A stretch of DNA of 64,000 bases from Nocardia spumae (GCF_020733635.1 NZ_JAJFZL010000001.1:5828001-5892000); one strand, 5' to 3'; positions 52,771-61,897 are shown, counted from the stretch's first letter. Program-made: numbers and translations. The notes: generated by a model not told the origin, from the sequence alone.

Positions 52771-53694
52771 ATGGCGTTCGCATATCCGGACATGCTGGCA
52801 ACGATCCAGGACCGGCAATGGTCCCTGGCCGATATCGATTGGGAGGCACCGGGGGCCGAACTGATCACCGCGCAGCAGCGGCCCCGGCTCGCGGCCTTCA
52901 TGGCCGATCTGGTGTGGATCGAGCACGTGGGCGCGCGCGGATTCGCGGCGCTGACCCGCAAGGCGCCGCCCGGCGCGCTGCGTGAGATATACCGCTATTT
53001 CCACGCCGAGGAGCAGAAGCACGCCAATGCCGAACTCGCGCTCATGCGGCGCTGGGGCATGCTGCCCGAAGACGGGATGCCGGTGCCCAACAACAATATT
53101 CGCCTGGTCATCGAATGGCTCGACCGCTACGCCGACGACCTGTCCCTGCCGGTACTGGGCACGGTGATCCCCTCGCTCGAGACGGCACTGGACGGCGCAC
53201 TGGTCAAATTCCTGCTCGACGAGGTGCGAGATCCGCTCTGCCACGAGGTGTTCCGGCATATCAACAGCGACGAATCGCGGCATCTCGCCGTGGGGTTCCA
53301 GGTCCTGGAACAACTCGGCGCCGGACCGGCGCGACGGCTCGCGATCGAGACCGCCGGCTTCGCGCTGCGGCCGTCCTTCGCGCTCGGGGCCCTGCTCTAC
53401 GCACCGCTGCTGTCGCGGATGGCCGCCAATATCGTCGCGCTGGGATTGGACGAGCAGAAGCTGTGGAATGCGGTGCGGCGCTATGAATCCGCCGGTGATC
53501 GCAAACCCGCCATCCGGCGAGTGCCGCTGTACCACGTGGTGCGTTACCACGCGCGCATGACGATCCACCGGATCCAGCCCATGCAACTGGCCGTCGACGC
53601 GCTCAACGCCGGTATCGAGCACATTCCCAGCCGGCTGTTCGGCGCGCCACCGTCCTGGTCGCGCGAACTGACCTACGAGCCGGTGGCGAAATGA
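52771..53694 (+). CDS. Ferritin-like diiron-type protein
   Basis: 307 residues, helical. Two candidate metal-binding motifs of the E-x-x-H type are present: YRYFHAEEQKHANAELAL (EExxH) and INSDESRHLAVGFQVLEQ (ExxRH), with a preceding Glu in DLVWIEHVGARGF. This fits a ferritin-like four-helix diiron site. It starts 22 bp after the SDR and overlaps the next gene by 4 bp (ATGA). A reductive or oxygenase role in the same pathway is inferred; no family name could be fixed. Confidence 0.75.
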   Translation: MAFAYPDMLATIQDRQWSLADIDWEAPGAELITAQQRPRLAAFMADLVWIEHVGARGFAALTRKAPPGALREIYRYFHAEEQKHANAELALMRRWGMLPEDGMPVPNNNIRLVIEWLDRYADDLSLPVLGTVIPSLETALDGALVKFLLDEVRDPLCHEVFRHINSDESRHLAVGFQVLEQLGAGPARRLAIETAGFALRPSFALGALLYAPLLSRMAANIVALGLDEQKLWNAVRRYESAGDRKPAIRRVPLYHVVRYHARMTIHRIQPMQLAVDALNAGIEHIPSRLFGAPPSWSRELTYEPVAK

Positions 53695-54215
53695 CCGGCG
53701 CCGCCGCTGTGCCCGAACCGCGAGGCGGGCAGACCTTCACCGGTGAGCGGATCCACTGTGCACGCTGGGACGGACGGCGCGATCTGCGCGGCCGGCGGAT
53801 TGCCGTCGTCGGAACGGCCACGGCGGTCGCGCGGGTGCTGCCACCGGTGGTGGCACAGGCCGCCACAGTCACCGTATTCCAGCACGATTCGGTATGGATG
53901 TTGCCGCGACTGCCGGTGGCGGGGCTGTCCGCCTGGATACCGGCGCGGCTGGCCCGCTGCGCCGCACGAGCCAATCTGCGGCTACAGGTTCGCGACGGAT
54001 GGGTGCGCCGCCAGCTGACTCCCGAGGACAGGTCCGGCATCCGCTGGCACAGCCACTACTACCGGGCACTACAGCAGCCCAACTGCCGGCTGGTGACCTG
54101 GCCCATCGCCACCATGGCACCGCTGGGCATCCGCACCGTCGACGGTATCGAGCACCGGGTCGACTGCGTCATCTTCGCGCACACCACCACCCCACGAGAA
54201 CGGGAGCAGCAATGA
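53691..54215 (+). CDS. Truncated Baeyer-Villiger-like protein (NADP-domain module only)
   Basis: 174 residues aligning with the central part of the full monooxygenase encoded next door (about its residues 138-390). It keeps the BVMO fingerprint FTGERIHCARWD (F16 to W26) and the following LRGRRIAVVGTATAV, where the NADP motif GTGASA has become GTATAV. It also keeps LRLQVRDGWVRRQLTPE. The N-terminal FAD-binding GxGxxG half is absent. The frame is intact and coupled by 4-bp ATGA overlaps on both sides, so it is unlikely to be a simple pseudogene. It may be a regulatory or partner subunit. Confidence 0.75.
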   Translation: MTGAAAVPEPRGGQTFTGERIHCARWDGRRDLRGRRIAVVGTATAVARVLPPVVAQAATVTVFQHDSVWMLPRLPVAGLSAWIPARLARCAARANLRLQVRDGWVRRQLTPEDRSGIRWHSHYYRALQQPNCRLVTWPIATMAPLGIRTVDGIEHRVDCVIFAHTTTPREREQQ

Positions 54216-55723
54216 CCATCGACCACGAGGTGATCATCGTCGGCGCCGGATTCTCCGGCATCGGGGTGGCGATCACATTGCGGGAGGCCGGTTTCCGGGA
54301 CTTTCTCATCGTCGACGATGCCGACGGGGTGGGTGGCACCTGGCATTGGAACACCTATCCCGGTATCGCCGTGGATATTCCGTCGTTCAGCTATCAGTTT
54401 TCGTTCGAGCAGAGTTCGCGGTGGTCGCGGGTCTACGCGCCGGGCCGCGAACTCAAGGAATACGCCGAACACTGCGTGGACAAGTACGGGCTGCGCCCCC
54501 GAATCAGGTTCAGCACCACCGTCACCGCCGCCGAATTCGACGAGAACGCGGCGGTGTGGACCCTGCACACCGACGACGGTGACCGGCTCACCGCGCGGTA
54601 CGTGGTCGGTGCGACCGGGGTGCTGACCCGGCCCAAACTCCCCGATATTCCCGGTGTGGAATCGTTTTCGGGCCTCACCATGCACACCTCGCGCTGGGAT
54701 CACGAGCAGTCGCTGCGCGGTAAGCGGGTGGCGATCATCGGAACGGGCGCCTCGGCGGTGCAGATCGTGCCGTCGATCGCCCCGGAGGTCGAGCATCTCA
54801 CGGTCTTCCAGCGCACCCCGATCTGGTGCCTGCCGCGGCCGGACAGCGCACTGCCGTCCCCGGCGCGCTGGGCGCTGCGGTATCTGCCCGGCGGACAGGC
54901 GATCTCGCGGCTGGCGAGCCAGGCCTTCGTGGAGCTGACCTTCCCGTTGTCGGCGCACTACTACTCGACGCTTCCGTTGGCGAAACTGGGCGAACGCAGC
55001 GGCCTGGCACATTTGCGGCGCCAGGTGCGCGACCCCGAGGTCCGCGACAAACTCACCCCGCGCTATGCGCTGGGCTGTAAGCGGCCCGGATTCTCCAACG
55101 ACTATCTGCCGACATTCAACCGCGACAATGTGACGCTGGAGACCGATCCGATCGCCGAGATCACCCCGACCGGCGTGCGCACCGCCGGCACCGAACATCC
55201 GGCGGATGTCCTGATCCTCGCTACCGGATTCAAGGTGATGGAGTCGGGCAATATGCCGACCTTCGATATGACCGGCGCCGGGGGGCGCGATCTGGAGAAA
55301 TGGTGGGACGAGAATCGGCTGCAGGCCTACGAGGGCGTGAGCGTGCCCGGGTTCCCCAACTTCTTCTCCATCATCGGCCCGTACGGCTACAACGGCGCAT
55401 CGTATTTCACGCTGATCGAGATGCAGACCCAGCACATCCTGCGACTGCTGCGGCACGCGCGGGGTCGGCACGCCGACCGCGTCGAAGTCACCGAGGCGGC
55501 CAACGAACGCTACTTCCGGCAGATGCTCGACCGGCGCGAAGGGCAGGTGTTCTGGCAGGACAGCTGCGCGGTGTCGCACAGCTACTACTTCGACAAACAC
55601 GGTGATGTGCCGTTGAAGCCGATGAGTACGATCGAGGCCGCCTGGCGGGCAACACATTTCGACCTGAACGACTACACCTTCGAGAAGGCCGGCGCTCAGC
55701 TGTCGCGGACCCCGGCCAGCTGA
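54212..55723 (+). CDS. Flavin-containing Baeyer-Villiger-type monooxygenase
   Basis: A 503-residue class B flavoprotein monooxygenase. The FAD motif is VIIVGAGFSGIGVAI (GAGFSG 11-16), the linker GGTWHWNTYPG carries the typical active-site loop, the BVMO fingerprint is FSGLTMHTSRWD (152-163), and the NADPH motif is IIGTGASAVQ. DVLILATGFKV is the ATG motif. The start ATG at 54212 overlaps the truncated paralogue by 4 bp. Related to MymA-type enzymes that act on lipids or ketones. The 3' end overlaps the convergent BtuF-like gene by 28 bp. Confidence 0.93.
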   Translation: MTIDHEVIIVGAGFSGIGVAITLREAGFRDFLIVDDADGVGGTWHWNTYPGIAVDIPSFSYQFSFEQSSRWSRVYAPGRELKEYAEHCVDKYGLRPRIRFSTTVTAAEFDENAAVWTLHTDDGDRLTARYVVGATGVLTRPKLPDIPGVESFSGLTMHTSRWDHEQSLRGKRVAIIGTGASAVQIVPSIAPEVEHLTVFQRTPIWCLPRPDSALPSPARWALRYLPGGQAISRLASQAFVELTFPLSAHYYSTLPLAKLGERSGLAHLRRQVRDPEVRDKLTPRYALGCKRPGFSNDYLPTFNRDNVTLETDPIAEITPTGVRTAGTEHPADVLILATGFKVMESGNMPTFDMTGAGGRDLEKWWDENRLQAYEGVSVPGFPNFFSIIGPYGYNGASYFTLIEMQTQHILRLLRHARGRHADRVEVTEAANERYFRQMLDRREGQVFWQDSCAVSHSYYFDKHGDVPLKPMSTIEAAWRATHFDLNDYTFEKAGAQLSRTPAS

Positions 55724-56469
55724 GCGGTGAGGCGGGCGTGGGCCTCGACGAGCGAGGGCCCGTACCAGGTGAGGTCGCGCCCGCTCACCAGCGCCACCGG
55801 AATGCCCGGAAACGCCTCCGGTCCATCGGATTGGGTGAAGACATAGGGTTCGTCGGGCAGAACCGCCAGCCGGACGCCGCGGATCAGTTCGGACGCCGAG
55901 ATCGTCGGATAGCGGTCGGGCCGGTCGGCGTGCACCAGCCGCAGACCGAGCCGGTGCGCGACGTCGGCGGTGAAGGTGTCGCGACCGACCACCATCCACG
56001 GGTCGCGCCATACCGGAATCACCGCGTCGACCGGTGGCGGCGCCGGTGCGGACCAGATCTCGCGTGCCCGCGTGAGCCAATCGGGGACACCGCCGCCGAG
56101 AGCGGACCCGAACAGCCGCGACATCGAATCGAAGGCCTCGTCGACCGTGCGAATCCTGGTCACCCACACCGGTATTCCGGCATCCCGCAACCGGTCGACG
56201 TCCAGGCGGCGATTCTCCTCCTGATTGCAGACCACCAGATCCGGCGCCAGTTCCACGATGCGGCGCACCTTCGGATTCTTGGTCCCGCGCACCCGCTCGA
56301 CCGGCAGGCCGGGTGGATGAGTACACCATTCGGTGGCGGCGACCAGCAGTTCGGGGCGGCTCACCGCGATCGCCTCGGTCAGGGACGGGACCAGCGAAAC
56401 CACCCGGCGCACCGGGGTCGGCAGCACGACGGGTGCGCCCAGATCGTCGGCGATCCGGTTCGCGGTCAT
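55696..56469 (-). CDS. Leaderless BtuF-like metal/cobalamin-binding protein
   Basis: 257 residues of the helical-backbone (class III) substrate-binding fold: RRVVSLVPSLTEAIAVSRPELLVAATEWCTHPPG, KNPKVRRIVELAPDLVVCNQEENR, and GVRLAVLPDEPYVFTQSD. It matches BtuF-type vitamin B12 receptors but has no signal peptide or lipobox, so it should stay in the cytosol. No ABC permease is adjacent. B12 or siderophore binding is inferred. The start is ATG at 56469. Confidence 0.82.
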   Translation of the reverse strand: MTANRIADDLGAPVVLPTPVRRVVSLVPSLTEAIAVSRPELLVAATEWCTHPPGLPVERVRGTKNPKVRRIVELAPDLVVCNQEENRRLDVDRLRDAGIPVWVTRIRTVDEAFDSMSRLFGSALGGGVPDWLTRAREIWSAPAPPPVDAVIPVWRDPWMVVGRDTFTADVAHRLGLRLVHADRPDRYPTISASELIRGVRLAVLPDEPYVFTQSDGPEAFPGIPVALVSGRDLTWYGPSLVEAHARLTAQLAGVRDS

Positions 56470-56534
56470 AGTCGCCAGAATAGTGCCGCGCCGGACCCCG
56501 GCGGTCCCGGACCGCGACGTCGCCGGAGGCGCTA

Positions 56535-57308
56535 CTACCCCGAACTCTCCAGGGCCCGGTACAGCGCGCGGAGTTCGCGCAGACCGGTCTCCGCCATCGA
56601 TTCGTCCTCGCTGGTCATACGCAGGGCCTGCCGCAGCGGTACCGGATCGAGGTCCTCGATCGCCGCGCGGAACCGCGGCGCCGGGAGATCCGGGAGGACG
56701 ACGTTCTCGCCGTAGAGGTCGTCGGAGACCGTCGGGCCGTGGTCCTGCTGCACGCCGCGAATCAGGGTCTCGAGATCCAGTCCGCGCAGGGTCAGCATGA
56801 TCGCCGGTGACTCGTCGAGGCGTTCGGCGACGATGTAGCACAGCGCGGCCACATGTTTACACGGCCACCCGTCATCCGGGCAGGTACAGGAGAAGTCCAG
56901 TTCGGCGGCGGTATTCGGGAGCAGCAGGGGGCCGAGTTCCTGCGGCAGCGCCCCCGAGGCGAGCTGAGCGAGCATGCCCGGCGTACCGCGCACCAGATCG
57001 ACCAGTTCGTCGAGCCGCTCGTCGCGTAGCACCCGCAGGGTCAGCACCGAGGTGAACGGCCGGGGCTGACTGCCCTGCACCTCGGCCGCCACCGCACCCG
57101 GCTCCAGGTGATAGCTGACCACCTGTCCCGACCGCGCGTAGGTGCGCCCGCGTGCGAGCCGGCCGGCGTCGGCGACCTGCTCGACCGAGTCCAGAAAGGC
57201 CCGGCCCCACCAGGTGCGCGCGAACGAGCCGCGACGATTGCGGGGTTCGACGCCGCCGCGCACCGGGCGGCGTTTGCCGTATTCGCTGAAATCTCGCGGG
57301 AAACTCAT
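56535..57308 (-). CDS. SWIM zinc-finger protein partner of the SNF2 helicase
   Basis: 257 residues. The SWIM motif is CTCPDDGWPCKHVAALCY (CxCx7CxH), at about residue 143. The N-terminal region FARTWWGRAFLDSVEQVADAGRLARGRTYARSG is the conserved domain that precedes SWIM in helicase-linked proteins. The ATG at 57308 overlaps the helicase stop by 4 bp, so both are coupled. Role in DNA or RNA transactions is inferred. Confidence 0.9.
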   Translation of the reverse strand: MSFPRDFSEYGKRRPVRGGVEPRNRRGSFARTWWGRAFLDSVEQVADAGRLARGRTYARSGQVVSYHLEPGAVAAEVQGSQPRPFTSVLTLRVLRDERLDELVDLVRGTPGMLAQLASGALPQELGPLLLPNTAAELDFSCTCPDDGWPCKHVAALCYIVAERLDESPAIMLTLRGLDLETLIRGVQQDHGPTVSDDLYGENVVLPDLPAPRFRAAIEDLDPVPLRQALRMTSEDESMAETGLRELRALYRALESSG

Positions 57309-60163
57309 TCGCCCACCGCCTCCGCGCCGAGCGCGAACAGATCGCGCAGTTCGTCGGTGGACAGTTCGGTGATCCAGTTCTCGCCGGCGCCGACGGTCAG
57401 ATTCGCCAATTCCTGTTTGCCGGTGAGCATATCGTCGATGCGCTCCTCGATCGTATCCACGCACACCAGCTTCCGGACCTGCACGTCGCGCCGCTGACCG
57501 ATGCGGAACGCACGATCGGTCGCCTGGTTCTCCACCGCCGGGTTCCACCAGCGATCCAGGTGGACAACATGATTGGCGGCGGTCAGGTTGAGGCCGGTAC
57601 CACCGGCCTTCAGCGACAGCACCATGATCGGCGGGCCGTCTGATTCGGCGAAGCGCTCGACCATCCCGTCGCGGCGCTTCTTGGGCACACCACCGTGCAG
57701 GAACGGGACCGCGGTGCCGAACCGCTCGGCCAGATACGGGGTGATCAGGTCGCCGAATTCGCGGAACTGGGTGAACAGCAGGGCCCGCTCCCCCTCGGCC
57801 AGCACGGATTCCAGCACATCCTCGACCAAGGCGAGTTTGCCCGACCGGTGGCGGCCGCGCCGCATCAGCGCCGACCCGTCACCGAGATAGTGCGCGGGAT
57901 GGTTGCAGACCTGCTTGAGCCTGGTCAGCGCCGCCAGCACGGCACCGCGGCGAGCCATGTTGACCGCAGTCGAACCCGTTGCCCGCGAGGCCTTCAGCTG
58001 CGCGAGCATATCGTCGACCACCGCCTGATACAGCGCGGCCTGCTCGACGGTCAGATTGGCGCGCACCGTCATCTCGAACTTCTCCGGCAGGTCGGAGATC
58101 ACCGACGGATCGGTTTTCACCCGGCGCAGGACGAACGGCGCGGTGATCGCGCGCAATCGGCTCACGGCGTTCTCGTCGTGCTCACGCTCGATCGGTACCG
58201 CGAAGCGGGAGTGGAACTCCGACGGCTTGCCCAGCACGTCCGGTGCGGCGAAATCGAGGATCGAGCGCAGTTCCTCGAGCCGGTTCTCCACCGGAGTTCC
58301 GGTCAGCGCCAGCCGATGACGAGCGCCGATCGCCCGCGCCGCGCGGGCCTGGCGGGTGGCGGCGTTCTTGATGTGCTGTGCCTCGTCGACCACCACCCGT
58401 TCCCAGGGCTGCCGCTTCAACTGCTCCGCGTCGCGGGCCAGCAGCGCGTAGGTGGTCAATACCAGATCCGAATCGGCCACGGCCGCATCCAATTCGGGAC
58501 CGGATCGCCGCGCCGGGCCGTGGTGGACCAGCACCCGCAGCCCCGGGGCGAAACGTTCGGTCTCGCGCTGCCAGTTACCGACCACCGACATCGGGCAGAT
58601 CAGCAGCGTCGGGCCCGGCCCGGAAACGGTGGTGGCGGTTTCTCTTTCGTGCACCAGCAGCGCCAGCACCTGCACCGTCTTGCCGAGCCCCATATCGTCG
58701 GCGAGGATCGCACCGCAGCCCAAGCGGTTCATCGTCGCCAGCCAGGACAGCCCGCGCAGCTGATAGGGGCGCAGCTGCGCCTTCAACCCCGCCGGAGGGT
58801 CGACCGCGTCACCGCTGTGGACACCGTCGAACAGTTCGCGGACCCATCCGGTCGCGCTCACCTCCTCGATCGGAACCCGGCGGACCTGGGTGGCCGCGAG
58901 TTCGCCGAGCAACTGCGTCAGCGTCGCGGCGCGATCGTCGGTGCGGCCCTCCAGATAGGCCGCGGCCGCGGACAGACTGCGCTGATCGGCCTGGACCCAC
59001 TGACCGCGCAGCCGCACCAGATCCGATTTGGCCTGGATCAACCGGCCCATCTCGGCGGGAGTGAGCACGGTATCGCCGAGTGCCAGCTCCCAGCGGTAGG
59101 ACACCAGCCCGCTCAGTCCGACCGCGGTCTCGGTAGCGGCCGGGGACTGCACCCGCAGCCGCATACTCGGCGAGACGATGCGCCAGGCCCGGGGCAGCAT
59201 GAGCTGGACCCCGGCCTCGCGCAGGGCGTGCGCGCCGTGCGCCACCAGTTCCTGCACCACCGGGGTCGGCAGCAGGAAATCCATGCCGTAGGGATCACGC
59301 GGCACCTGCTGCAGCCGCGGATAGGCCTGTACGGCCGCGGCCACCTTGTCCCCCGCCAGCCGGATCAGCGCGGGATCACCCTGGATCGGAACAGGTTGCG
59401 GCGCTTCACCTTCCGAGCGCAAACAGACCTCGAGCCGCCACAGCGCGGCCATCGCCTGCGGGTCGTCGTCGGGATCATCGGCGGGTTCGAGCAGCCGCAG
59501 CACCAGTTCGGGTTCGCCGACGGTGAGGCTGGTACGCCACTGTTCGAGCACCGACGCGACCCGATGCGAACCGGAGTCCAGGGGCACATCGGCGACGAGT
59601 GCGGCCAGCAGCGGATGCGTGGGATCGCCGGTGCCCAGCTCCAGCCGGGCCAGCGGATCGGCCAGCTCGGCGACCAGATCCTCGAGCACCGCGGTCGCGG
59701 AGCGGGCATCGGGCACGCGCAACGCCGGCGGCATGGCGGCGGCGAGTTCGGCCAGCCAGGCACGCTGACGCTGCCCCCCGACCAGCCGCCAGCGCACCCA
59801 CCACTCCCCGTCGGCACGCCGGAGATCGGGCACGATCCGGCCCGCCCGTACCCAGCGCCGCAGTCCGCGCGCCACCTGCGCGAGATAGCGTAGATCCGCC
59901 GCGACCGCCCCGTCCGGCAGCGGCTGGGTGAGCACGCGCGCCGCCACGGCCGGGGCCGTCGCATGGCCGCGCACCTCGGTGACCTCCGGGCCGTCCGGGC
60001 CGGGCAGCAGCACCCGCGCCCGGTGCCGGAAGCGTGCGGTGCGCGCGATCTCGCCCAGCGGATCGGGCAATCCGGCGAACAGTTCGGCCGCCGGGCGGTC
60101 GTCCGAGCCGGGCCGGCGCCACAGCACCAGTCCCGACCCGGGCGACCACAGACCGTGCAGCAT
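57305..60163 (-). CDS. SNF2-family DEAD/DEAH helicase (HelZ-like)
   Basis: A 952-residue Swi2/Snf2 ATPase. The long N-terminal region has an SNF2_assoc part (LDELVDLV-like helices and VPIEEVSATGWVRELFDG). Motor motifs in order: ILADDMGLGKTVQVLALL (I), LLICPMSVVGNWQRE (Ia), VVVDEAQHIKN (II, DEAQ), ALTGTPVENR (III), LFTQFREFGD (IV), VLSLKAGGTGLNLTAANHV (V), and NQATDRAFRIGQ (VI). It resembles mycobacterial HelZ. The best start is the ATG at 60163, preceded by a G-rich ribosome binding site. The SWIM partner follows. Confidence 0.93.
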   Translation of the reverse strand: MLHGLWSPGSGLVLWRRPGSDDRPAAELFAGLPDPLGEIARTARFRHRARVLLPGPDGPEVTEVRGHATAPAVAARVLTQPLPDGAVAADLRYLAQVARGLRRWVRAGRIVPDLRRADGEWWVRWRLVGGQRQRAWLAELAAAMPPALRVPDARSATAVLEDLVAELADPLARLELGTGDPTHPLLAALVADVPLDSGSHRVASVLEQWRTSLTVGEPELVLRLLEPADDPDDDPQAMAALWRLEVCLRSEGEAPQPVPIQGDPALIRLAGDKVAAAVQAYPRLQQVPRDPYGMDFLLPTPVVQELVAHGAHALREAGVQLMLPRAWRIVSPSMRLRVQSPAATETAVGLSGLVSYRWELALGDTVLTPAEMGRLIQAKSDLVRLRGQWVQADQRSLSAAAAYLEGRTDDRAATLTQLLGELAATQVRRVPIEEVSATGWVRELFDGVHSGDAVDPPAGLKAQLRPYQLRGLSWLATMNRLGCGAILADDMGLGKTVQVLALLVHERETATTVSGPGPTLLICPMSVVGNWQRETERFAPGLRVLVHHGPARRSGPELDAAVADSDLVLTTYALLARDAEQLKRQPWERVVVDEAQHIKNAATRQARAARAIGARHRLALTGTPVENRLEELRSILDFAAPDVLGKPSEFHSRFAVPIEREHDENAVSRLRAITAPFVLRRVKTDPSVISDLPEKFEMTVRANLTVEQAALYQAVVDDMLAQLKASRATGSTAVNMARRGAVLAALTRLKQVCNHPAHYLGDGSALMRRGRHRSGKLALVEDVLESVLAEGERALLFTQFREFGDLITPYLAERFGTAVPFLHGGVPKKRRDGMVERFAESDGPPIMVLSLKAGGTGLNLTAANHVVHLDRWWNPAVENQATDRAFRIGQRRDVQVRKLVCVDTIEERIDDMLTGKQELANLTVGAGENWITELSTDELRDLFALGAEAVGE

Positions 60164-60278
60164 GCCCCCCATCCAATCAGTCACCACCGACACCGTGGCC
60201 GGGGGATTCGAACCAGCCGCACCCCGTACCGCGCCTTCGCATCCCCCCTTGTCGGCGCTGCGGGATAGATCTGGTCGC

Positions 60279-60989
60279 ATGCGACGGGGATGGGAGCGGG
60301 CGATCCGGGTGATCGGCGGGATGGCCGGGGTGGTGCTGGTGGCGGCCGGGTGCGGGGTGCTGTCCGGGCCACCGCCGGCACCCGGCAGTCCGACTCGTCT
60401 GCGGCTGGAACAGCTGCTCGCCGTGGTGCGGGTCGTACCCGGCAGGCCACATCCGGGCGGGTACGACCGGGACTGTGGTTCGGGGCGCGGGTGTGTATTC
60501 GGCCCGGCCTGGTCCGATGATCACGACGGGCCGGGCGGGCACGACGGCTGCGATTCGCGCAACAGCGTGCTGGCCGGGCAGCTGCGCGAGGTCCGGTTCC
60601 GGCCGGGCACGCACGACTGCGTGGTGGTCGCGGGCGTACTCGCGGATCCCTACACCGGCCATCGCATCGGATTCGATCGCGCGCGTGCGCGCGAGGTACA
60701 GATCGATCACGTCTACCCGCTGGCCGCGGCCTGGGATATGGGTGCGGCCGGGTGGGCGCCGGCACAACGGATTCGCTTCGCCAATGACATCGCGTTCAAC
60801 CTGCTGGCCGTCGACGGCTCGAGCAATATGAACAAGGGCGACCGCACCCCGGCCGATTGGTTACCGCCCGCCCGTGCCTATCACTGCTTCTACGCGGGTA
60901 AATACCTCACCACGGCGATCCGGTACGGACTGCCGATCAGCGCCGGCGACCGAACGGTCCTGGCCCGGGTCGCCGCGGGCTGCCCGTGA
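60279..60989 (+). CDS. Secreted lipoprotein-type HNH nuclease
   Basis: 236 residues. A hydrophobic N-terminal segment ends in a lipobox-like AAGC (Cys25; VIGGMAGVVLVAAGCGVL). The C-terminal half has the HNH/DUF1524 pattern: VQIDHVYPLAAAWDMG (Asp-His 143-144), FANDIAFNLLAVDGSSNMNKGDRTPADWLPP with the N...N...K signature. Several further Cys (for example YDRDCGSGRGC, HDGCDSR, THDCVVV) suggest disulfides outside the cell. Probably a wall-attached nuclease. The start is ATG at 60279. Confidence 0.85.
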   Translation: MRRGWERAIRVIGGMAGVVLVAAGCGVLSGPPPAPGSPTRLRLEQLLAVVRVVPGRPHPGGYDRDCGSGRGCVFGPAWSDDHDGPGGHDGCDSRNSVLAGQLREVRFRPGTHDCVVVAGVLADPYTGHRIGFDRARAREVQIDHVYPLAAAWDMGAAGWAPAQRIRFANDIAFNLLAVDGSSNMNKGDRTPADWLPPARAYHCFYAGKYLTTAIRYGLPISAGDRTVLARVAAGCP

Positions 60990-61036
60990 ACGCGCACCGC
61001 ATCGGCACTCCGGTCGCGCCGCACCGGCGGATCGGC

Positions 61037-61708
61037 TCATTCCGTATCGGTCAGTCGCGTCAGCAGGTGCCGCGCCGCCGCACGCAGGTCCGTGGGATCG
61101 GTGCGCACACCGAGCAGCCGCAGGGCGGCGTCGGGAATCGCGTTCTCCACATAGTCCGGCGCCGTGCCCTCATCGGAACGGATGTTGATCGCCGTCTCCA
61201 CCACTCGGAAGGGCAGCACCTGGGCGCCGGGCACGCCGGTCGGGCCCGCCGCCTCGATGGCCGCCGCGGCCAGGTCCTCGTAGTGGCCGCGCAGGCGGGC
61301 GCGCCGGTGGCGGAACTCGGCGAACCGCTCACCGCGCAGCTCCGGGAGCAGATACAGCGCCCCGAGATTCCATTTGGCCGAGCACAGCTGCCGCACATCG
61401 GCCCAGGCCAGCGCATACAGCCGCACGGCGGCCGGTTCGGGTTCTCCGTGCAGTCGCGCGGCCAGTTCCAGCGGTGCGGTGATGGTCTCGGCGAGCAACG
61501 CGTCCAGGATGTCGTCCTTGGCCGCGAAGTGGTGATACAGCGAAGCCTGCCGGATGCCGACGGCATCGGCGATCCCCCGGGTGGAGGTGCTGCCGTACCC
61601 GTGGGCGGTGAACAATTCGGCTGCCGCATCGAGGATTTCGGCACGCGGGGTGCCGCCGCGGCGGCTGCGCTGATCGGCGCGGGGGCGGCCCGGCCCGAGA
61701 TGTGTCAC
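61037..61708 (-). CDS. TetR-family regulator of the permease/DUF1989 cluster
   Basis: 223 residues. The helix-turn-helix is EILDAAAELFTAHGYGSTSTRGIADAVGIRQASLYHHFAAKDDILDALL (about 22-70), followed by a helical ligand domain. I start at GTG 61708 (VTHLGPGRPRADQRS); the frame is open to GTG 61795, but that start would lie on an operator and has no ribosome binding site. It is divergent from the permease, with two operator copies between. Confidence 0.9.
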   Translation of the reverse strand: MTHLGPGRPRADQRSRRGGTPRAEILDAAAELFTAHGYGSTSTRGIADAVGIRQASLYHHFAAKDDILDALLAETITAPLELAARLHGEPEPAAVRLYALAWADVRQLCSAKWNLGALYLLPELRGERFAEFRHRRARLRGHYEDLAAAAIEAAGPTGVPGAQVLPFRVVETAINIRSDEGTAPDYVENAIPDAALRLLGVRTDPTDLRAAARHLLTRLTDTE

Positions 61709-61788
61709 CGCCTCATCGTGCCACCGCACCACCGCATCCGATCGGCTCCGCCGCACCGCACCGACACCCACCTGCGGTTGTGAAATAT

Positions 61789-61802
61789 CTGTCACTCGAT
61801 AG
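61789..61802. promoter_or_regulatory. Operator copy 1 (CTGTC-ACTC-GATAG)
   Basis: A 5-4-5 imperfect palindrome in the TetR-permease gap. It matches copy 2 at 61884-61897 at 12 of 14 positions. Likely site for the divergent TetR. Confidence 0.65.
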
Positions 61803-61883
61803 AAATACCGGCAACGCAGACGTTACGCGCGTTACCGCAAGCGATACACAGCGGTCACCGAAAGCGCGATCTCGGCCGCAAAA

Positions 61884-61897
61884 CTGTCAAGCGATAG
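61884..61897. promoter_or_regulatory. Operator copy 2 (CTGTC-AAGC-GATAG)
   Basis: The same motif as copy 1, 95 bp away and 29 bp upstream of the permease start. Two copies in one divergent gap support a TetR operator. Confidence 0.65.

Noticed and set aside
53691..54215. Frameshifted duplicate of the full monooxygenase (pseudogene)
   Set aside because: There are no internal stops, codon bias is normal, and the ATGA overlaps with both neighbours argue for a maintained gene. It is reported as a truncated module instead.
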